DNA of 64,000 nucleotides from Atriophallophorus winterbourni (GCA_013407085.1 JACCGJ010020263.1:1-64000); one strand, 5' to 3'. Positions 1-10,529 are shown, counted from the stretch's first letter. Numbers and translations: made by a program. Notes: generated by a model from the letters alone, not told the origin.

Positions 1-895
1 TTATTCGCTGATGACATGAAAGTTGTCATCACTTTCCCAGCTAATCAAGCACAAACTTATATAGCTCGACTAAACAATTATTTAGCTGCACTTGCAGATT
101 GGGCAAAAAATAATGGTGTAACGTTCTCAACAGCAAAATCTAATTCTATGCCTATAAGATGCACGATACAAAATAACTCAATCCTTCTAAACAATAACGC
201 AATTCAAATGATTGACAGCACGCTTGATTTAGGATTTCGATATTCTTCATCACTCACTTTCAACGAACAGATACGCCACCTCATTACTAAAGCCAGACAA
301 AGTATGAATACTATACACAAATCTATAATTCAGCCTCATTGTAAACTAGAAATGTATAAATCATTCACCATTCCTATCTTTGACTATTGTCACATAATAA
401 TATACCATATAAAAAAACCGATAGCATAGTTTTAGAAAAGATACACTTTCTTTCTCAAAATCAATGAATCACGGCTATACCACCAGACAGTCCTATAGAG
501 AAAGATGTATACAACTGAAGCTCGATCCTCTATGGTTTCGCAGACTTAAGCATAACCTCATCTTATTCTTCAAAATACTGTCAACGGATAATATGGAAAT
601 ACGTTCGAATATTCATATACGGCATGATTCTAAATATAGCTTGAGGAACTGTGAAAAAACTATTAAGTTACCAAGATTTCGTACTAAAGTAAGGAACAAT
701 TTCTTCTTGACTAAATATGTTAAACTGTGGAATCTTCTTTCAAAATATATAAGACTCAGTTCCTCTTTAAATTAATTCAAATCACATCTAGCTTCATTTC
801 TTACCGTTAATAAAATTCGCAATCAACTTTATTTAAATGTTCTACCTGATGATTTATATAATATTGGCATTCCTGGTTATTGATATTAAATAAAC
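1..895 (+). mobile_element. CR1/Jockey-like LINE, 3' part of ORF2 (degenerate)
   Basis: The window opens inside a reverse transcriptase: bases 4-15 encode the catalytic FADD motif, followed by the thumb-like region (open to 429). A frameshifted second frame (464-775) carries the usual LINE C-terminal signature, a hydrophobic FFKIL segment and, near 730, a LWNLL segment that matches the 'R-FF-RVV-LWN-LP' block of CR1-like ORF2. A stop at 429 and the frame change show it is dead. The 3' end is placed near 895, after an AATAAA-containing stretch. The 5' part lies outside the window. CR1-like is inferred from the C-terminal layout; Jockey cannot be excluded. Confidence 0.7.
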
Positions 896-1250
896 GTTCA
901 TAAATTTCGAAACAACATTCTCTCGCTTCTGAGTTTTTTTCTCCACAGCAAAATTCTCAATCCGCACCCAAATGAAACTGGCCCCAGACCTCAAACTAGT
1001 GGAATAAACCACTTTCGCCTAACGGACAAGAAAACGGCTCATGTCAAGGAAAGATCAATCTATTTACAACAATCAAAATGAAACGTTTGGAACATCAACA
1101 ATAGAGATTCTATCTTCGGCGTCTTTGATGGACCTTATCCATTGATCATATCATGTTTGCCCTTAGACAAACATTCTAGACTTCTCATTGCAATAGCTGT
1201 GTTTTTGTAATATATCTGATCACGTACCGATTACCTGGAGACAATTTTAA
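896..1250. other. Unassigned spacer between LINE fragments
   Basis: No open frame, repeat or recognisable domain was seen. Possibly decayed LINE sequence. Confidence 0.3.
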
Positions 1251-1445
1251 AAACCGTTACCTTTATGTTTATTGAACGTTAAATTCAGCTGAAACAAATG
1301 ACCTTGAACAAATTGTTTTGCAAATGTACATCCTATAATCTGATTGTACAGAGCTTTTGGAAATTATTGATCATGTTTAACATGCCTTGGACTCCCAAGA
1401 ATAAAATTTATTTATTTATTTATTATATATATATTTATTTATTTA
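1251..1445 (+). mobile_element. LINE 3' tail ending in a TTTA-rich repeat
   Basis: The last residues of a decayed C-terminal LINE frame seem to lead into a short 3' UTR ('CCAAGAATAAAATTTATTTA', near 1395) that ends in a run of TTTA/TATA repeats at about 1408-1445. The simple-repeat tail is the typical 3' end of a target-primed insertion. Confidence 0.4.
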
Positions 1446-1800
1446 AAAAGGTGCCCTTTTATAATATTCCACCTGATTTCTACACTAGGTTCTAATTCGT
1501 CTGGTTCCCAACTTAGATTCATTGCTTTAGTTTGTAGTTGGACGATGTCCATTCGACCAAAGTTGCAGGACATCTTTACTTGAGGACTAGGATGCACTAA
1601 AGTCCAATCAAGAAGAATTACAGCGTGGTTGCTTTCGCCTAGTGGCGAAAGGTATTCGATTCCATAAATATCTCTTTCATGAGACGATAGAACCAAATCT
1701 AAAGTTGACGGAGTATGTCCAGTCCTAAACCTTCAATGTTCCCTGACATGTTGATAAAAGGCCCCGACATGAAACCAGTCTAGATAATGCGACTCAACTG
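1445..1800 (-). mobile_element. CR1-like LINE endonuclease fragment
   Basis: Read on the minus strand, about 1790 to 1445 encodes the end of an APE-type endonuclease domain. The signature PSTLDL lies near 1710, and LSPLGESNHAV, equivalent to the 'PLGKSDH' motif, follows at about 1640. The final aspartate-histidine pair that belongs to the active site is changed from SDH to SNH here. It is a fragment with no neighbouring RT, so it is dead. Confidence 0.65.
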
Positions 1801-2164
1801 ACTTTCAGTCAAGTTCAGTTCAGTTCAGTCCAGTTTAATTCAGTTCAGTTTGTACAGGACAGTATTTGGCTAACGAGCCAATCTAGCGTCCAGAACTTCT
1901 TTCCGTGGAAAGCTGCAGAGAAGCGCCTACCACTCCTAAAAGGTTTTTGTTTTTTGTCTATTTAAAATCTTCTACGATCACGACGCTAAGAGATTATCCG
2001 CATTGTATTAAGGAAGCACCGCGTTATAACAGATGCTGGTAAAGAAAAAAGCAGTTACATTTCACCAGCACCGTGAGAGGTCAGCTAAAGTAGCATCGTG
2101 TATAATAAATAAAAATATAACAGAACTCTAGCAAATACTTGATTTGCGGTATAACGCTTGAAGG
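1801..2164 (-). repeat. CR1-like LINE 3' UTR with pentamer tail
   Basis: This stretch is about 80% identical by eye to 22,530-22,860, which is the 3' UTR of a minus-strand CR1 with a readable C-terminus. The left end (1805-1855) is a run of CAGTT units, i.e. the AACTG tail of a minus-strand insertion. The right end is cut by the gypsy LTR that starts at 2165. Confidence 0.6.
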
Positions 2165-2250
2165 TGTAGCAACTTGTAATTTCACTTTCTTTTAATTGTA
2201 TTTCCATTTCCATCTACGCTTGTTTTATTCAGTGAATATTCCATAATATA
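2165..2250 (+). repeat. Truncated gypsy LTR (first 86 bp)
   Basis: It begins TGTAGCAACTTG exactly like the LTRs at 2908 and 3742 (minus), then breaks off after CCATAATATA and joins integrase coding sequence directly. The 280 bp of remaining LTR, the primer site, gag and most of pol are missing. Confidence 0.75.
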
Positions 2251-2870
2251 CCGCTTGTTCTGATACAGAGTAGTCCGAACGTCTTCCTATCACACTTATC
2301 GGTATCAGAAACACCGTGAAAGAAGACATCGTTTGTTGCTCCTCGGAATTTTTATTTGGTACAACACTGAGACTGCCTGGCGAGATGATACTGGATACCC
2401 GCACTACTGGTGAAGTCGATACAGGAGCTTACTGCTCAAGACTAAAACAACACTTCCAGTCTATCAAACCCGTGCCCACACGCGTTGCTGACAGCCCATC
2501 ATTCACCCTCAACGACCTCAAAACTTGCCCCCTTTTCTTATTTCGAGTTTATGCTGTCAAAAAGCCATTACAAACTCCATACGAAGGACCATTTAATGTA
2601 ATCGACCGCAAACCCAAATATTTGGTTATGTTACGCAACGGTGTAAAGGACACAGTAAGCATAGATCGCCTAAAACCTGCATACATCGACGAAAAACCAT
2701 CACAAGTAGCTAACCCTCCGACTACCTACACAACCTATGAAAACCAGTGACGTGACATCCAATCGACCCTCACCCATCTTGTCTACCCCTTCATTTCGTC
2801 AAACACGTACCGCCCGTAGAGTGAGGTTCCACGCAAGACTGGTTGAATACATTTCATAAGCGGTGTATCG
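2251..2870 (+). pseudogene. Gypsy pol: integrase C-terminus (CsRn1-like)
   Basis: The frame 2316-2750 encodes the C-terminal part of a Ty3/gypsy integrase. It contains FGTTLRLPGEM (near 2350), a block with KKPLQTPYEGPF (about 2570) and VSIDRLKPAY (about 2655). The last piece, RRVRFHARLVEYIS, follows in another frame and ends at 2860. This order matches the pol end of CsRn1-type elements of Clonorchis. The sequence upstream of 2316 (2270-2315) is still integrase but frameshifted. It belongs to an internally deleted element whose 3' LTR is 2908-3273. Confidence 0.75.
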
Positions 2871-2907
2871 AGCGTTCATCCGTTGACTCACGCTCTATAG
2901 GAAGTTC

Positions 2908-3273
2908 TGTAGCAACTTGTAATTTCACTCTCTTTTCAATTGTATTTCCATTTCCATCTATGCTTGTTTTAATCAACCATTATTCCATAATATACTTTTT
3001 CGCGCGCGTTCCTCTTCATCTTGTTTTCCATGATGCTGCATTATTGCGTGCTTGCGAATCACGACGGTTAACAGCAAAATTGACATTCGCCACATTTTTT
3101 AGCTTCGTCAATTATAATTGTCGATCAACGCGACACACCGGAGTTTGGAGCTGGAATATTTTAGTGTGTGGATATTTGCATTGGACATTGAATTTCCACT
3201 TATCGTGAGTTCGTTCCTTTGTCTATTTTTACTATAACATTTACCTGTTATATTTTTGCATTTGTCCACTACA
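2908..3273 (+). repeat. Gypsy LTR (366 bp), shared between two elements
   Basis: Bounded by TGTAGC and CACTACA, i.e. TG...CA ends. It is a near copy of 3379-3742 and 5379-5727 in reverse. It follows an integrase end on the left and precedes a primer-binding site and gag start on the right, so it serves both as 3' LTR of the 2165 element and 5' LTR of the next. Confidence 0.85.
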
Positions 3274-3277
3274 TAAT

Positions 3278-3292
3278 TGGTGAGTACGACGC
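3278..3292 (+). other. Primer-binding site
   Basis: TGGTGAGTACGACGC sits four bases after the LTR. The minus-strand relative has TGGTGAGCCCG at the same place (5350-5340). TGG at the start is the complement of a tRNA CCA end. CsRn1 is reported to use tRNA-Trp, which would fit, but the match here is degraded. Confidence 0.55.
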
Positions 3293-3327
3293 TCAGAATT
3301 CCCTTTAGTTTTTTCAATTTTGCCATA

Positions 3328-3378
3328 ATGTCGTTTAAACCTAATGAATCGCAAGTGAACGTCATTGGTTGTAACACG
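3328..3378 (+). pseudogene. gag N-terminus, split by nested insertion
   Basis: The start MSFKPNESQVNV is followed at 3378 by the nested element. The frame resumes at 5732 with AFDPANPHVW, as in the homologous minus-strand gag at 5291. Confidence 0.75.
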
Positions 3379-3742
3379 TGTAGTGGATAAATGCGAAAAG
3401 ATAACAGGAAAATGTTATAATGAAAATGGACAAGGGAACGAACTCACGGAGAGCGAAAATTCAATGTCCAATGCAAATATCCACACAAAAAATATCCCAT
3501 CTCCAAACTCCGGTGTGTCGCGTTGATCAGCAATTATAATTGACGAAGCTGAAAAAGTGCGACAAATCAATTTTGCTGTTAACCGTCGTGATTCGCAAAC
3601 ACGCAATAATGCAGCACCACGAAAATCAAGCAGAAGAGGAACGCGCGCGGAAAAAGTATAATCTGGAATAATGGTTGATTAAAACAAACCTTGATGGAAA
3701 TGGAAATACAAATAAAAAGAAATGCAATTACAAGTTGCTACA
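3379..3742 (-). repeat. 3' LTR of nested gypsy element
   Basis: Minus strand 3742 (TGTAGC) to 3379 (CACTACA). Preceded by a purine-rich tract at 3752-3743. Confidence 0.88.
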
Positions 3743-3791
3743 GAACTCCCCCCTAGAGCGTGAGTCGACGGATGAACGCTCGATACACCGT

Positions 3792-4712
3792 TTATGACAT
3801 GTATTCAACCAGTCTTGCGGAGAACCTCACTCTACGGCCGGTACGTGTTTGACGAGATGAAGGAGTAGACAGGATGGGTGGGGTTCGATTGGATGTAACG
3901 TCACTGGTCGTCATAGGCTGTGTGGGTGGAGTTGAAGGGGTAGCTTCTTGTGATGACTTTCGTTCAACGTAAGCGGGTTTGAAGCGATCGATGCTAAACT
4001 TTTCTTTGATAACGTTGCGTAGCTGAAAGTGTTGCTTTGGTCTCGAGCAGTAAGGTGCTGGTTCAGCTTCGCTGGTAGTGCGATTATCAAGTACCCTTTT
4101 GCCAGTTTTTCTCAGTGTGGAGTAAAATTCGCGTTTTTCTGCTTTCAGCTTTTTAGGCGGTAGCCTGCGAGGTTTAGCAACATTTCGAGGCCCTTTAGTG
4201 ACGATGTGATGATGAACATCGTGGGTGGGTCGCTCCGTGTATGATGCTGGGCGTGTTAGGGTCAGGGAATCGCGCAAGACATCGCTGTAAGTGGCATTGT
4301 TTGGGACGAAAATTCGAAGACCAGGTGAGGTGATTGAAAATAGTTTACCGGACACGTTTAGTGACATGGTTTTGTCGTGTAGCCGTCGGTGCTGGAGATC
4401 GACTACGAGACCGATTTTCGTCAGAAAGTCGATACCGATGATAGGCTTCTGAACATCGGCTATCAAGAAGACGAAAGGGAATTCACGTCTAAGTCCGAGA
4501 TCGAGTTTTAGAAATTTCTCACCGTAAGTCAAAATTCTTGATTCGTTAGCCGCATGCAGTGTGATGCCTGATGGACGTAAGTCACGTTTTTCGCAGCTAC
4601 GCGGTATAACGCTAACTTCGGCACCAGTGTCCACGAGACATTTAAGTTTATTCGGCGCATCATATGCATACACGAGGCGACTGAAGGGTTTGCCAGGAAC
4701 GGTCATCGCCAT
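3792..4712 (-). CDS. Gypsy protease fused in frame to integrase tail (pol remnant)
   Basis: An open frame of 306 codons. Residues 24-34 contain the retropepsin active site CLVDTGAEVSV (Asp28-Thr-Gly), and residues 91-98 the second conserved block IIGIDFLT. After about residue 204 the sequence jumps from the post-protease linker (FYSTLRKTG) straight to the integrase end (TTSEAEPAPYCSRPKQHF). A second gap joins KQHFQ to the terminal SIDRFKPAY block. Both deletions keep the frame open. The family's pol normally exceeds 1,000 residues, so RT, RNase H and the integrase catalytic core are gone. Only protease activity is conceivable. Confidence 0.8.
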   Translation of the reverse strand: MAMTVPGKPFSRLVYAYDAPNKLKCLVDTGAEVSVIPRSCEKRDLRPSGITLHAANESRILTYGEKFLKLDLGLRREFPFVFLIADVQKPIIGIDFLTKIGLVVDLQHRRLHDKTMSLNVSGKLFSITSPGLRIFVPNNATYSDVLRDSLTLTRPASYTERPTHDVHHHIVTKGPRNVAKPRRLPPKKLKAEKREFYSTLRKTGKRVLDNRTTSEAEPAPYCSRPKQHFQLRNVIKEKFSIDRFKPAYVERKSSQEATPSTPPTQPMTTSDVTSNRTPPILSTPSSRQTRTGRRVRFSARLVEYMS

Positions 4713-5291
4713 AACTGACTGGCTACGTGGTTTTTTAACACGGTGGCTGTCAGCGTTAGGATGTTTACACCCGGGCGACAGTTAAGCGCGGCGTTTCCGA
4801 ACCGACGGTGGTAATAACAGAACCAGTTGGTATCGCGTGGGCGAGAGCGGGTTCTATTTCCAGATGGACTCCGGGGTCTAAATTTAGACGTTTTGGAGCG
4901 TTCCATGTTGGAGATGATAAACTATGTTGCCCACCAGGGAACGCATGTGACGTAACAGCTGTGAAGGGGTTCTGTCGCATAGTTCTACACCAGCCAGCAG
5001 TTGTTTTGAGCTGGCTTCGTCGGAGGACATAGTACGCTTGAGTACAGAGGCCTTCAGTGTGTCGTTAGGCGAAATGGAGTGCATGGGGTCAAGAACGTCT
5101 AATACTTCTTTCGCAATGTAGGACTGTAATTGTGATTGTACGAAAGAAAACATGACCTCTTGTTTCGTAATTCGTCTGAATCGAAACATACCCTCTATTT
5201 GGATGAACCAAACATGCGAGTTTGCAGGGTCGAATGCTGGCGTGTTACAGCTGAAAACGTTCATTTGCGATTCGTTAGGTTCAAACGACAT
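4703..5291 (-). pseudogene. gag of nested gypsy element, internally deleted
   Basis: Starts MSFEPNESQ at 5291 and is open to about 4900, with the capsid-like segment WFIQIEGMFRFRRI. Around 4910 about 75 residues seen in the plus-strand copy (6035-6220) are missing and the frame shifts. The remainder, in another frame (4906-4703), has the unusual Cys-His box CYYHRRFGNAALNC and basic residues, as in CsRn1-type Gag. It overlaps the start of the protease frame by 10 bp. Confidence 0.7.
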
Positions 5292-5378
5292 TATAGCAAA
5301 ATTGAGAAATAACGGGAGTTCTGAGCGAAAAATGGAATACGGGCTCACCAATTATGTAGTGCTCGGGCTCACTAATTA

Positions 5379-5727
5379 TGTAGTGGATAAATGCAAAAAT
5401 ATAACAGAAAAATGTTATAGTGATAATCGACAAGGGAACGAACTCACGGAGAGCGAAAATTCAATGTCCAATGCAAATATCCACACACAAAAATATTCCA
5501 ACTCCAAACTCCGGTGTGTCGCGTTGATCAGCAATTATAATTGACGAACCTAAATTTTGCTGTTAACCGTCGTGATTCGCAAACCCGCAATAACGCAGCA
5601 CCACGAAAATCAAGAAGAAGAGGAACGCTTGCGGAAAAAGTATATTTTGGAATAATGGTTGATTAAAACAAACATTAATGGAAATGGAAGTACAATTCAA
5701 AATAAAGTGAAATTACAAGTTACTACA
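5379..5727 (-). repeat. 5' LTR of nested gypsy element
   Basis: Minus strand 5727 to 5379. A 24-bp segment spanning the LTR end and primer site is duplicated at 5343-5390. The left edge abuts the internal leader with its primer-binding site. Confidence 0.85.
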
Positions 5728-5731
5728 CACG

Positions 5732-6418
5732 CTAGCGTTCGACCCTGCCAACCCACATGTCTGGTTAATCCAAATAGAGAGCATGTTTCGTTTCAGACGA
5801 ATCACGAAACAAGATGTCATGTTTTCTTTCGTACAATCACAGTCACCGTTCTACATAGCAGAAGAAGTATTAGAAGTTCTGGACCCCATGCTCTAAATTT
5901 CGCCTTACGACACACTGAAGTCTGCTGTACTCAAGCGTACTATGGCTTCTGATGAAGCCCGGCTAAAGCAGCTGCTGGCTGGTGTATAACCCGGCGACAG
6001 AACCCCTTCACTGCTGTTGCGTCGCACGCGTTCCCTCGTGGGGAACACAAAGTTAGACGATTCCGTCTTACAACAACTTTGGCTGAATTGCCTGCCATCC
6101 AGCACCACTTACACTGACAAAATCCCCGAGCGCTCTGATATAACTAGCGTTAATCAAGTATCAGAAAGTGGTAAGCTCACACAGATGAAAATCGCATCCT
6201 TACAGTTCACTATCTCCAACACCGAACGCCCCAAAACGTCTATATTTAGATATCGGGGTCAATCTGGCAATAAAAGCCGTTCCCGTCCTCGCGATGCTAA
6301 CTGGTTTTGCTATTATCATCGCCGCTTTAAAGACGCCGCGCGCAGCTGCCGTCCAGGTCGTGAACATCGTAATGTACACACAGCCACCAATTCGGGAAAC
6401 CAGGTTGCGAGTCAGTAA
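5732..6418 (+). pseudogene. gag, 3' part (CsRn1-like)
   Basis: Frameshifted gag. About 5735-5900 encodes AFDPANPHVWLIQIE and the matrix/capsid-like FSFVQSQ block. 6017-6418 encodes the rest, with an RPRDANWFCYYHRRF box near 6285-6330 that is the Cys-His nucleic-acid-binding motif (C-x3-H-x9-C spacing). Stops at about 5896 and 5988 break it. Confidence 0.7.
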
Positions 6419-6483
6419 CGGCGATGGCTGCTCCTTGCAGACCCGTCAGTTGCTTCTTTTACGTCTACGATGCATCTACTTAG

Positions 6484-6737
6484 CTCAAATTTCTCGTAGA
6501 CACCGGCGCCGAGGTAAGCGTTATAACGCGCAGTTACAAAAAAGCCACCTCCGTCCATCAAGCATTACATTACAGGTGGCCAACGATTCGAAAATCTCAA
6601 CCTACGGTGCGAAACTTATAAAGCTCGATCTCGGACTCAGACGTGAATTCACTTTCGTCTTTCTGAGAGCCGATGTGCGAAAGCCCATAATCGGTATCGA
6701 CTTCCTGACGAAGTACAGTCTAATAGTCGATCTTTAG
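6484..6737 (+). pseudogene. Gypsy aspartic protease
   Basis: FLVDTGAEVSVI (about 6488-6523) is the active site. A frameshift near 6540 moves the remainder, including KPIIGIDFLTK at about 6685, into the frame open from 6294 to 6737, which ends at a TAG. Confidence 0.7.
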
Positions 6738-6974
6738 GACCGACGACTACACGATAGCACCACGTCGCTCAACGTATCCGGGAAAATCTGTTCCATCACC
6801 TCACCTGGTCTGCGTATTTTCGTATCGAATAATGCCACTTACAGCGATGTCATGCGCGATTTTCCGAGCTCAACACGCCTGGCACCATACACTTAGACTC
6901 CTACCCACGATGTTCAACATCACATCGTTACTAAAGGGCCTCCAGTTTTTCTAAAGCTCAAAGGATGCCACCAG

Positions 6975-7582
6975 AAAAACTTAAAGCAGCAAATGCGAAT
7001 TTAAAAATATGGCTGCATTGGGTATAATTAGAACGTCAACTAGTCCGTGGGCATCGCCGTTACATATGGTCGCCAAGAAGAACGGCGATTATAGACCTTG
7101 CGGTGATTATCGTGCGTTGAATAGCGTTACACAACCCGACCACTACCCTGTTCCGCACACTCACGATTTTTCGCTTAGCCTTTACGGAATATCAGTTTTC
7201 TCCTAACTGAACCATGTACGTGCTTACCACCAGATTCCCATGGCCCCTGACGATATTGCTAAGAATGCTGTAACAACGCCATTGGGTCTTTTCGAGTTCC
7301 TTCGCATGCCCTTTGGTTTGCGCAACGCAACACAGTATTTTCAAAGGTTCATGGATCAGATTATTCGTGGTCTTGATTTCGTCTTCGTGTATATCGACGA
7401 CGTATTAGTTGCTAGCTCATCACACGAGGAGCATGTACGACACCTCCGCAGGTTCTTTCAACGCTTCACCCAATACGGCTTTACTATCAATGCAGACAAA
7501 TGCGTTTTTGGCCAGTCGACCATTGATTTTCTTGGCCATAGGATTGACAGTAATGGAATAAGCCCACTACCCGAAAAGACAC
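6975..7582 (+). pseudogene. Gypsy reverse transcriptase fragment
   Basis: 7009-7206 encodes the first RT blocks ([23 protein letters not shown]). After a stop at 7204 the frame 7240-7611 encodes TTPLGLFEFLRMPFGLRNA and, at about 7390, the catalytic YIDDVLVAS motif. The coding match ends near 7582, where a LINE 3' tail begins. RNase H and integrase are not present. Confidence 0.85.
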
Positions 7583-7660
7583 GGTCCATCCCATGGTTAT
7601 TGTTAAGCTAAATGCTTTTTGACCATTACAACTTTGAATCCCTTTGAATCACTTTGAATC
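7583..7660 (+). repeat. LINE 3' end with TTTGAATCAC tail
   Basis: Matches the 3' end at 60,005-60,075 almost base for base (TTATTGTTAAGCTAAATGCT, then repeated TTTGAATC units). It is a short 5'-truncated insertion, or the remaining end of one, between the gypsy RT and the RTE fragment. Confidence 0.65.
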
Positions 7661-8397
7661 ACGTGACCCCCAACGTCTTCAGAGAGAGACCTATAGACTA
7701 GCACACTTTGCTTCATATGCAGGACTACGCGTGAATACCGAAAAAACAGAAGTCCTCCGTGTGCTAACTGACGAGCACTTATCAATCACCATCAACGGTG
7801 AGGCAGTTGAAGACGTCATGCAATTCGTCTACCTCGGCAGCCTTGTTTTAATTAGTGGTGGCACGGACGTAGACAGTCGCCAGAATCGGCAAAGCAAGAT
7901 ATGTGTTTATAGATTTGAAACCCATTTGGGAGTCGAAGATTCTATCAAAACGCACGAAACTCCGTATATTTAGAAGCAACGTTAAATCCGTGCTACTCCA
8001 TGGATCGGAAACCTGGCGAGTGACAGCTAAGTCTTCTGGCCGCTTGTAATCATTCCACAATAATTGCCTTTGTCGAATTATTGGGGTAAAATGGACAGAG
8101 AAGATGAGGAATCAAGACCCGTGGCAGATTGCTGCTGAGGACCCAGTCGCCCAGCTGATCAGTAGAAGAAAGTGGGTTGGGCACACCTTATGATGATATC
8201 ACGCGTCAATCTCTGGAATGGAACCCAATCGGGAAGAGACGGGTCGGACGGACAAGGCTATTTTGGAGGCGCTCGTGTGAATAGGAAATCCGCGAGTGTG
8301 GACGTAACTGGAACGACATCAAATTAGCTGCTATGGACAGACCAAACTGGAGACAAGTTGCCGAGGCCCTATGTTCCTCCAGGAACTCAACGGATTA

Positions 8398-8440
<43 letters not shown>

Positions 8441-8445
8441 CGAAT
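7661..8445 (+). mobile_element. RTE-like LINE 3' part (tandem copy 1)
   Basis: It begins a few codons after the FADD motif of the homologous sequence at 16,502. The frame 7644-7973 encodes YAGLRVNTEKTEVLRV and the 'YLGSLV' segment. After a stop the C-terminal zinc-knuckle-like tail follows, up to WRQVAEALCSSRNS at 8345-8390. It ends in a TCA repeat (8399-8440), the usual RTE 3' microsatellite. Internal stops show it is dead. Confidence 0.75.
8399..8440 (+). repeat. (TCA)n microsatellite
   Basis: Fourteen TCA units at the RTE 3' end. The tandem copy has about eight at 17,284-17,308. Confidence 0.9.
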
Positions 8446-9360
8446 CTATCGATCTAGACCCCTAATGGTTGCAGAGAACATTACTTTTTATGTTTCGTTT
8501 GGGATAAATGTCCTCAACTGGGAATACGAACGAACAGCCGAAGAAACTACTGGAAATTAGACACAAAGAGTCTAAACACGTCTTGAGACTCGGTTGACTG
8601 GCCAGTCCCTCCATCTACGAAGGTTGATAACTTTTGGTTGAACGTTTTGTGTAAAATCTGATCGCTTGCAATTCATACCCTTTTATTGAAAGGAAGATCC
8701 ATCGCTAAGTAGCCAGGATGGTTTGATGGCACTATTCGTAAATACATGAAGAAAATAAATTGGTTATGGTTCTTTTCCAGCAGATACACCGATGACTATG
8801 AAGCTTACAAATTTAAACGCAACAAGTGCACCTACCTAAAAAGAGATAAAGCGAGAATTATGAAACTGGTTTAGTGGAAGAAGTAAATTCGTTGCTGAGA
8901 CTCTTATTTGCATAGCTGAGATGTGGAACTGAAGCTTCTCAACATGTACATCGCTTGAGATCTATGATAGGTTCAACTGAACATGAATATGAACGTAAAG
9001 CGAAGAGGAGACGCTTACAATTCCACTGTTTCATGACAGCAGATCCAAAAGGCCGGGTATCTCGATCTCACCAGAAAATGTGCAGTATTTACTTAAGAGA
9101 TGTATAAACAGCACCTGGTCCAGATGTAATACACTCAATGTTTTTAATGTTATTAGCGGGTATCATACACAAACCACTAATCTTTAGTTTATCCCTAAGG
9201 TGTGGTAAGTTACCACAAGATTGGTAGTACGGCATTGTCAAACCAATGTATAAGGGCGGTACGTTCAACTTGTATTTCCCACGCTCTGATTAAATATTAC
9301 GAATTTTTACCGATTCTTTGAAATTGCAATCTACATTACGTTCATTACTAAAATATAAAT
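8446..9360 (+). pseudogene. CR1-like LINE RT fragment (copy 1)
   Basis: Decayed pol sequence without a long open frame. 9108-9255 still translates to the start of a CR1 RT (APGPDVIHS, then LRCGKLPQDW and VKPMYKGG). 8790-8880 resembles the connecting region before it. It is repeated at 17,317-18,240. Confidence 0.55.
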
Positions 9361-10510
9361 ATCTATTTCATAACTATTTCATATCACATTCCCATGCTTG
9401 GAGTCTGGCTGTGGTAAGCATGTAGCCAAAGGAATCGAATGCTGTACCTGCTGGTGCTGGGCGCACCAAAACTGCTCTGGTATATTATAGTGCCATTACA
9501 CCGTGTATGCAACCCATACATGGTTAGAATGGGTATGCATAGAACGAAAAGAAATTACAAGGAAGGTTTATCGTAAGCAAGTTTCCCAGTTACTCGCAAC
9601 GATGCAGGAACCAACTTAGAGATCTTACGCGCAAGTTACAGCCTCGCCTAAACCAATCCTGTATAAGCCGGCGGGTGTACCAAAATCAGCAGAAGGAAAT
9701 CGAGAAAAAAATTAACAACAATGTTGTTAGTCAGCGCAAGAAAACAAGCCAGCCAGGTCAAAAGGTACCGCGCTCAACAACAAGTAAGTAAACCGAGCCG
9801 CGTCTCGGCAATTTAGCGACAATAAACTCGCAATTAGCTTTAATTCGCAGCGAATTGTTAGCGTTGCAAAAAGGCGCTTTTCCTGAGAAAGGTTTTAAAA
9901 CTAGGACCAGGAATATTCTGATCCCGAACGAGGAAGAGCCTTCTATACAGGAGGCTAAATCACGATGCAGTTTAGATCACCTATGCGTGCAACATTTATT
10001 GCGTCTGGCAGAACTTAATCTCAATCTCCAAATATTTCGTGTCCATACAATGGGTCTGTACAAGAAAGAAAATCAAGCAAGGCAAATCTTGGTCGAATTC
10101 AAGAACTAGAGAGACAGGGACCTGCTTCTTTCGAAAGCGACTATATACATAGCAATACAAATGGTTTGTATAGATTGGTGCCAGCTAGCCGCCCAGTTTC
10201 ACAACGCCAGCAAAATCGAAGATTAACCCAGATAAACTTGGATGCAATAACTCCGCCAACAGCGGATATTTTAATAAAGAATGCTCAAGTGCTGGTAGAA
10301 AATATGGGGGACGTTTTTTGGATAAGTTGTGATGCATCATACGAAAGCTTCGCTTTGTCTGCGCTCAAAGCTGCTGCATTAAGAACCTCTACGCCACAAC
10401 CATCCACCGACGTAGATTCACCACACAGCAGTAATATATTACCACATTTGGACATACCGAAATACTTGGTAATACCTTGGTTTCTGCGCCCGAGGGTTCC
10501 CCAAAATTAG
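9361..10510 (+). pseudogene. CR1-like LINE ORF1 (copy 1)
   Basis: 9395-9480 translates to a Cys/His-rich segment (ESGCGKHVAKGIECCTCWCW, then AHQNCSG), the PHD-like zinc finger common in CR1 ORF1. After several stops two open pieces follow: 9855-10,109, and 10,166-10,510 with low-complexity Ser/Thr/Pro residues near its end. ORF1 is thought to bind the LINE RNA. The frame breaks show it is non-functional. Confidence 0.6.
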
Positions 10511-10529
10511 GCGAGGTACATCGAAATTC

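Larger units (their letters stand above)
3379..5727 (-). mobile_element. Nested CsRn1-like element with both LTRs and internal deletions
   Basis: Minus-strand element with 5' LTR 5727-5379 (349 bp), primer site about 5350, gag 5291-4703, a protease/integrase-tail frame 4712-3792, a purine tract (GGGGGAGTTC) at 3752-3743 and 3' LTR 3742-3379 (364 bp). It is flanked by a 4-bp direct repeat CACG (3375-3378 and 5728-5731), as expected for gypsy integration. RT, RNase H and the integrase core are missing, so it could only have moved with help. The LTRs differ from each other by small indels and substitutions, so the insertion is old. Confidence 0.88.
2908..7582 (+). mobile_element. CsRn1-like Ty3/gypsy element, 3'-truncated, interrupted
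   Basis: Order on the plus strand: LTR 2908-3273, primer site, gag start 3328-3378, a 2.35-kb nested insertion (3379-5727), then gag 5732-6418, protease about 6484-6737 and RT 6975-7580. Without the insertion the gag frame reads straight through at the CACG target site. Several frameshifts and stops show it is inactive. RNase H, integrase and the 3' LTR are absent: at about 7583 the sequence switches to a LINE tail. Confidence 0.8.
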
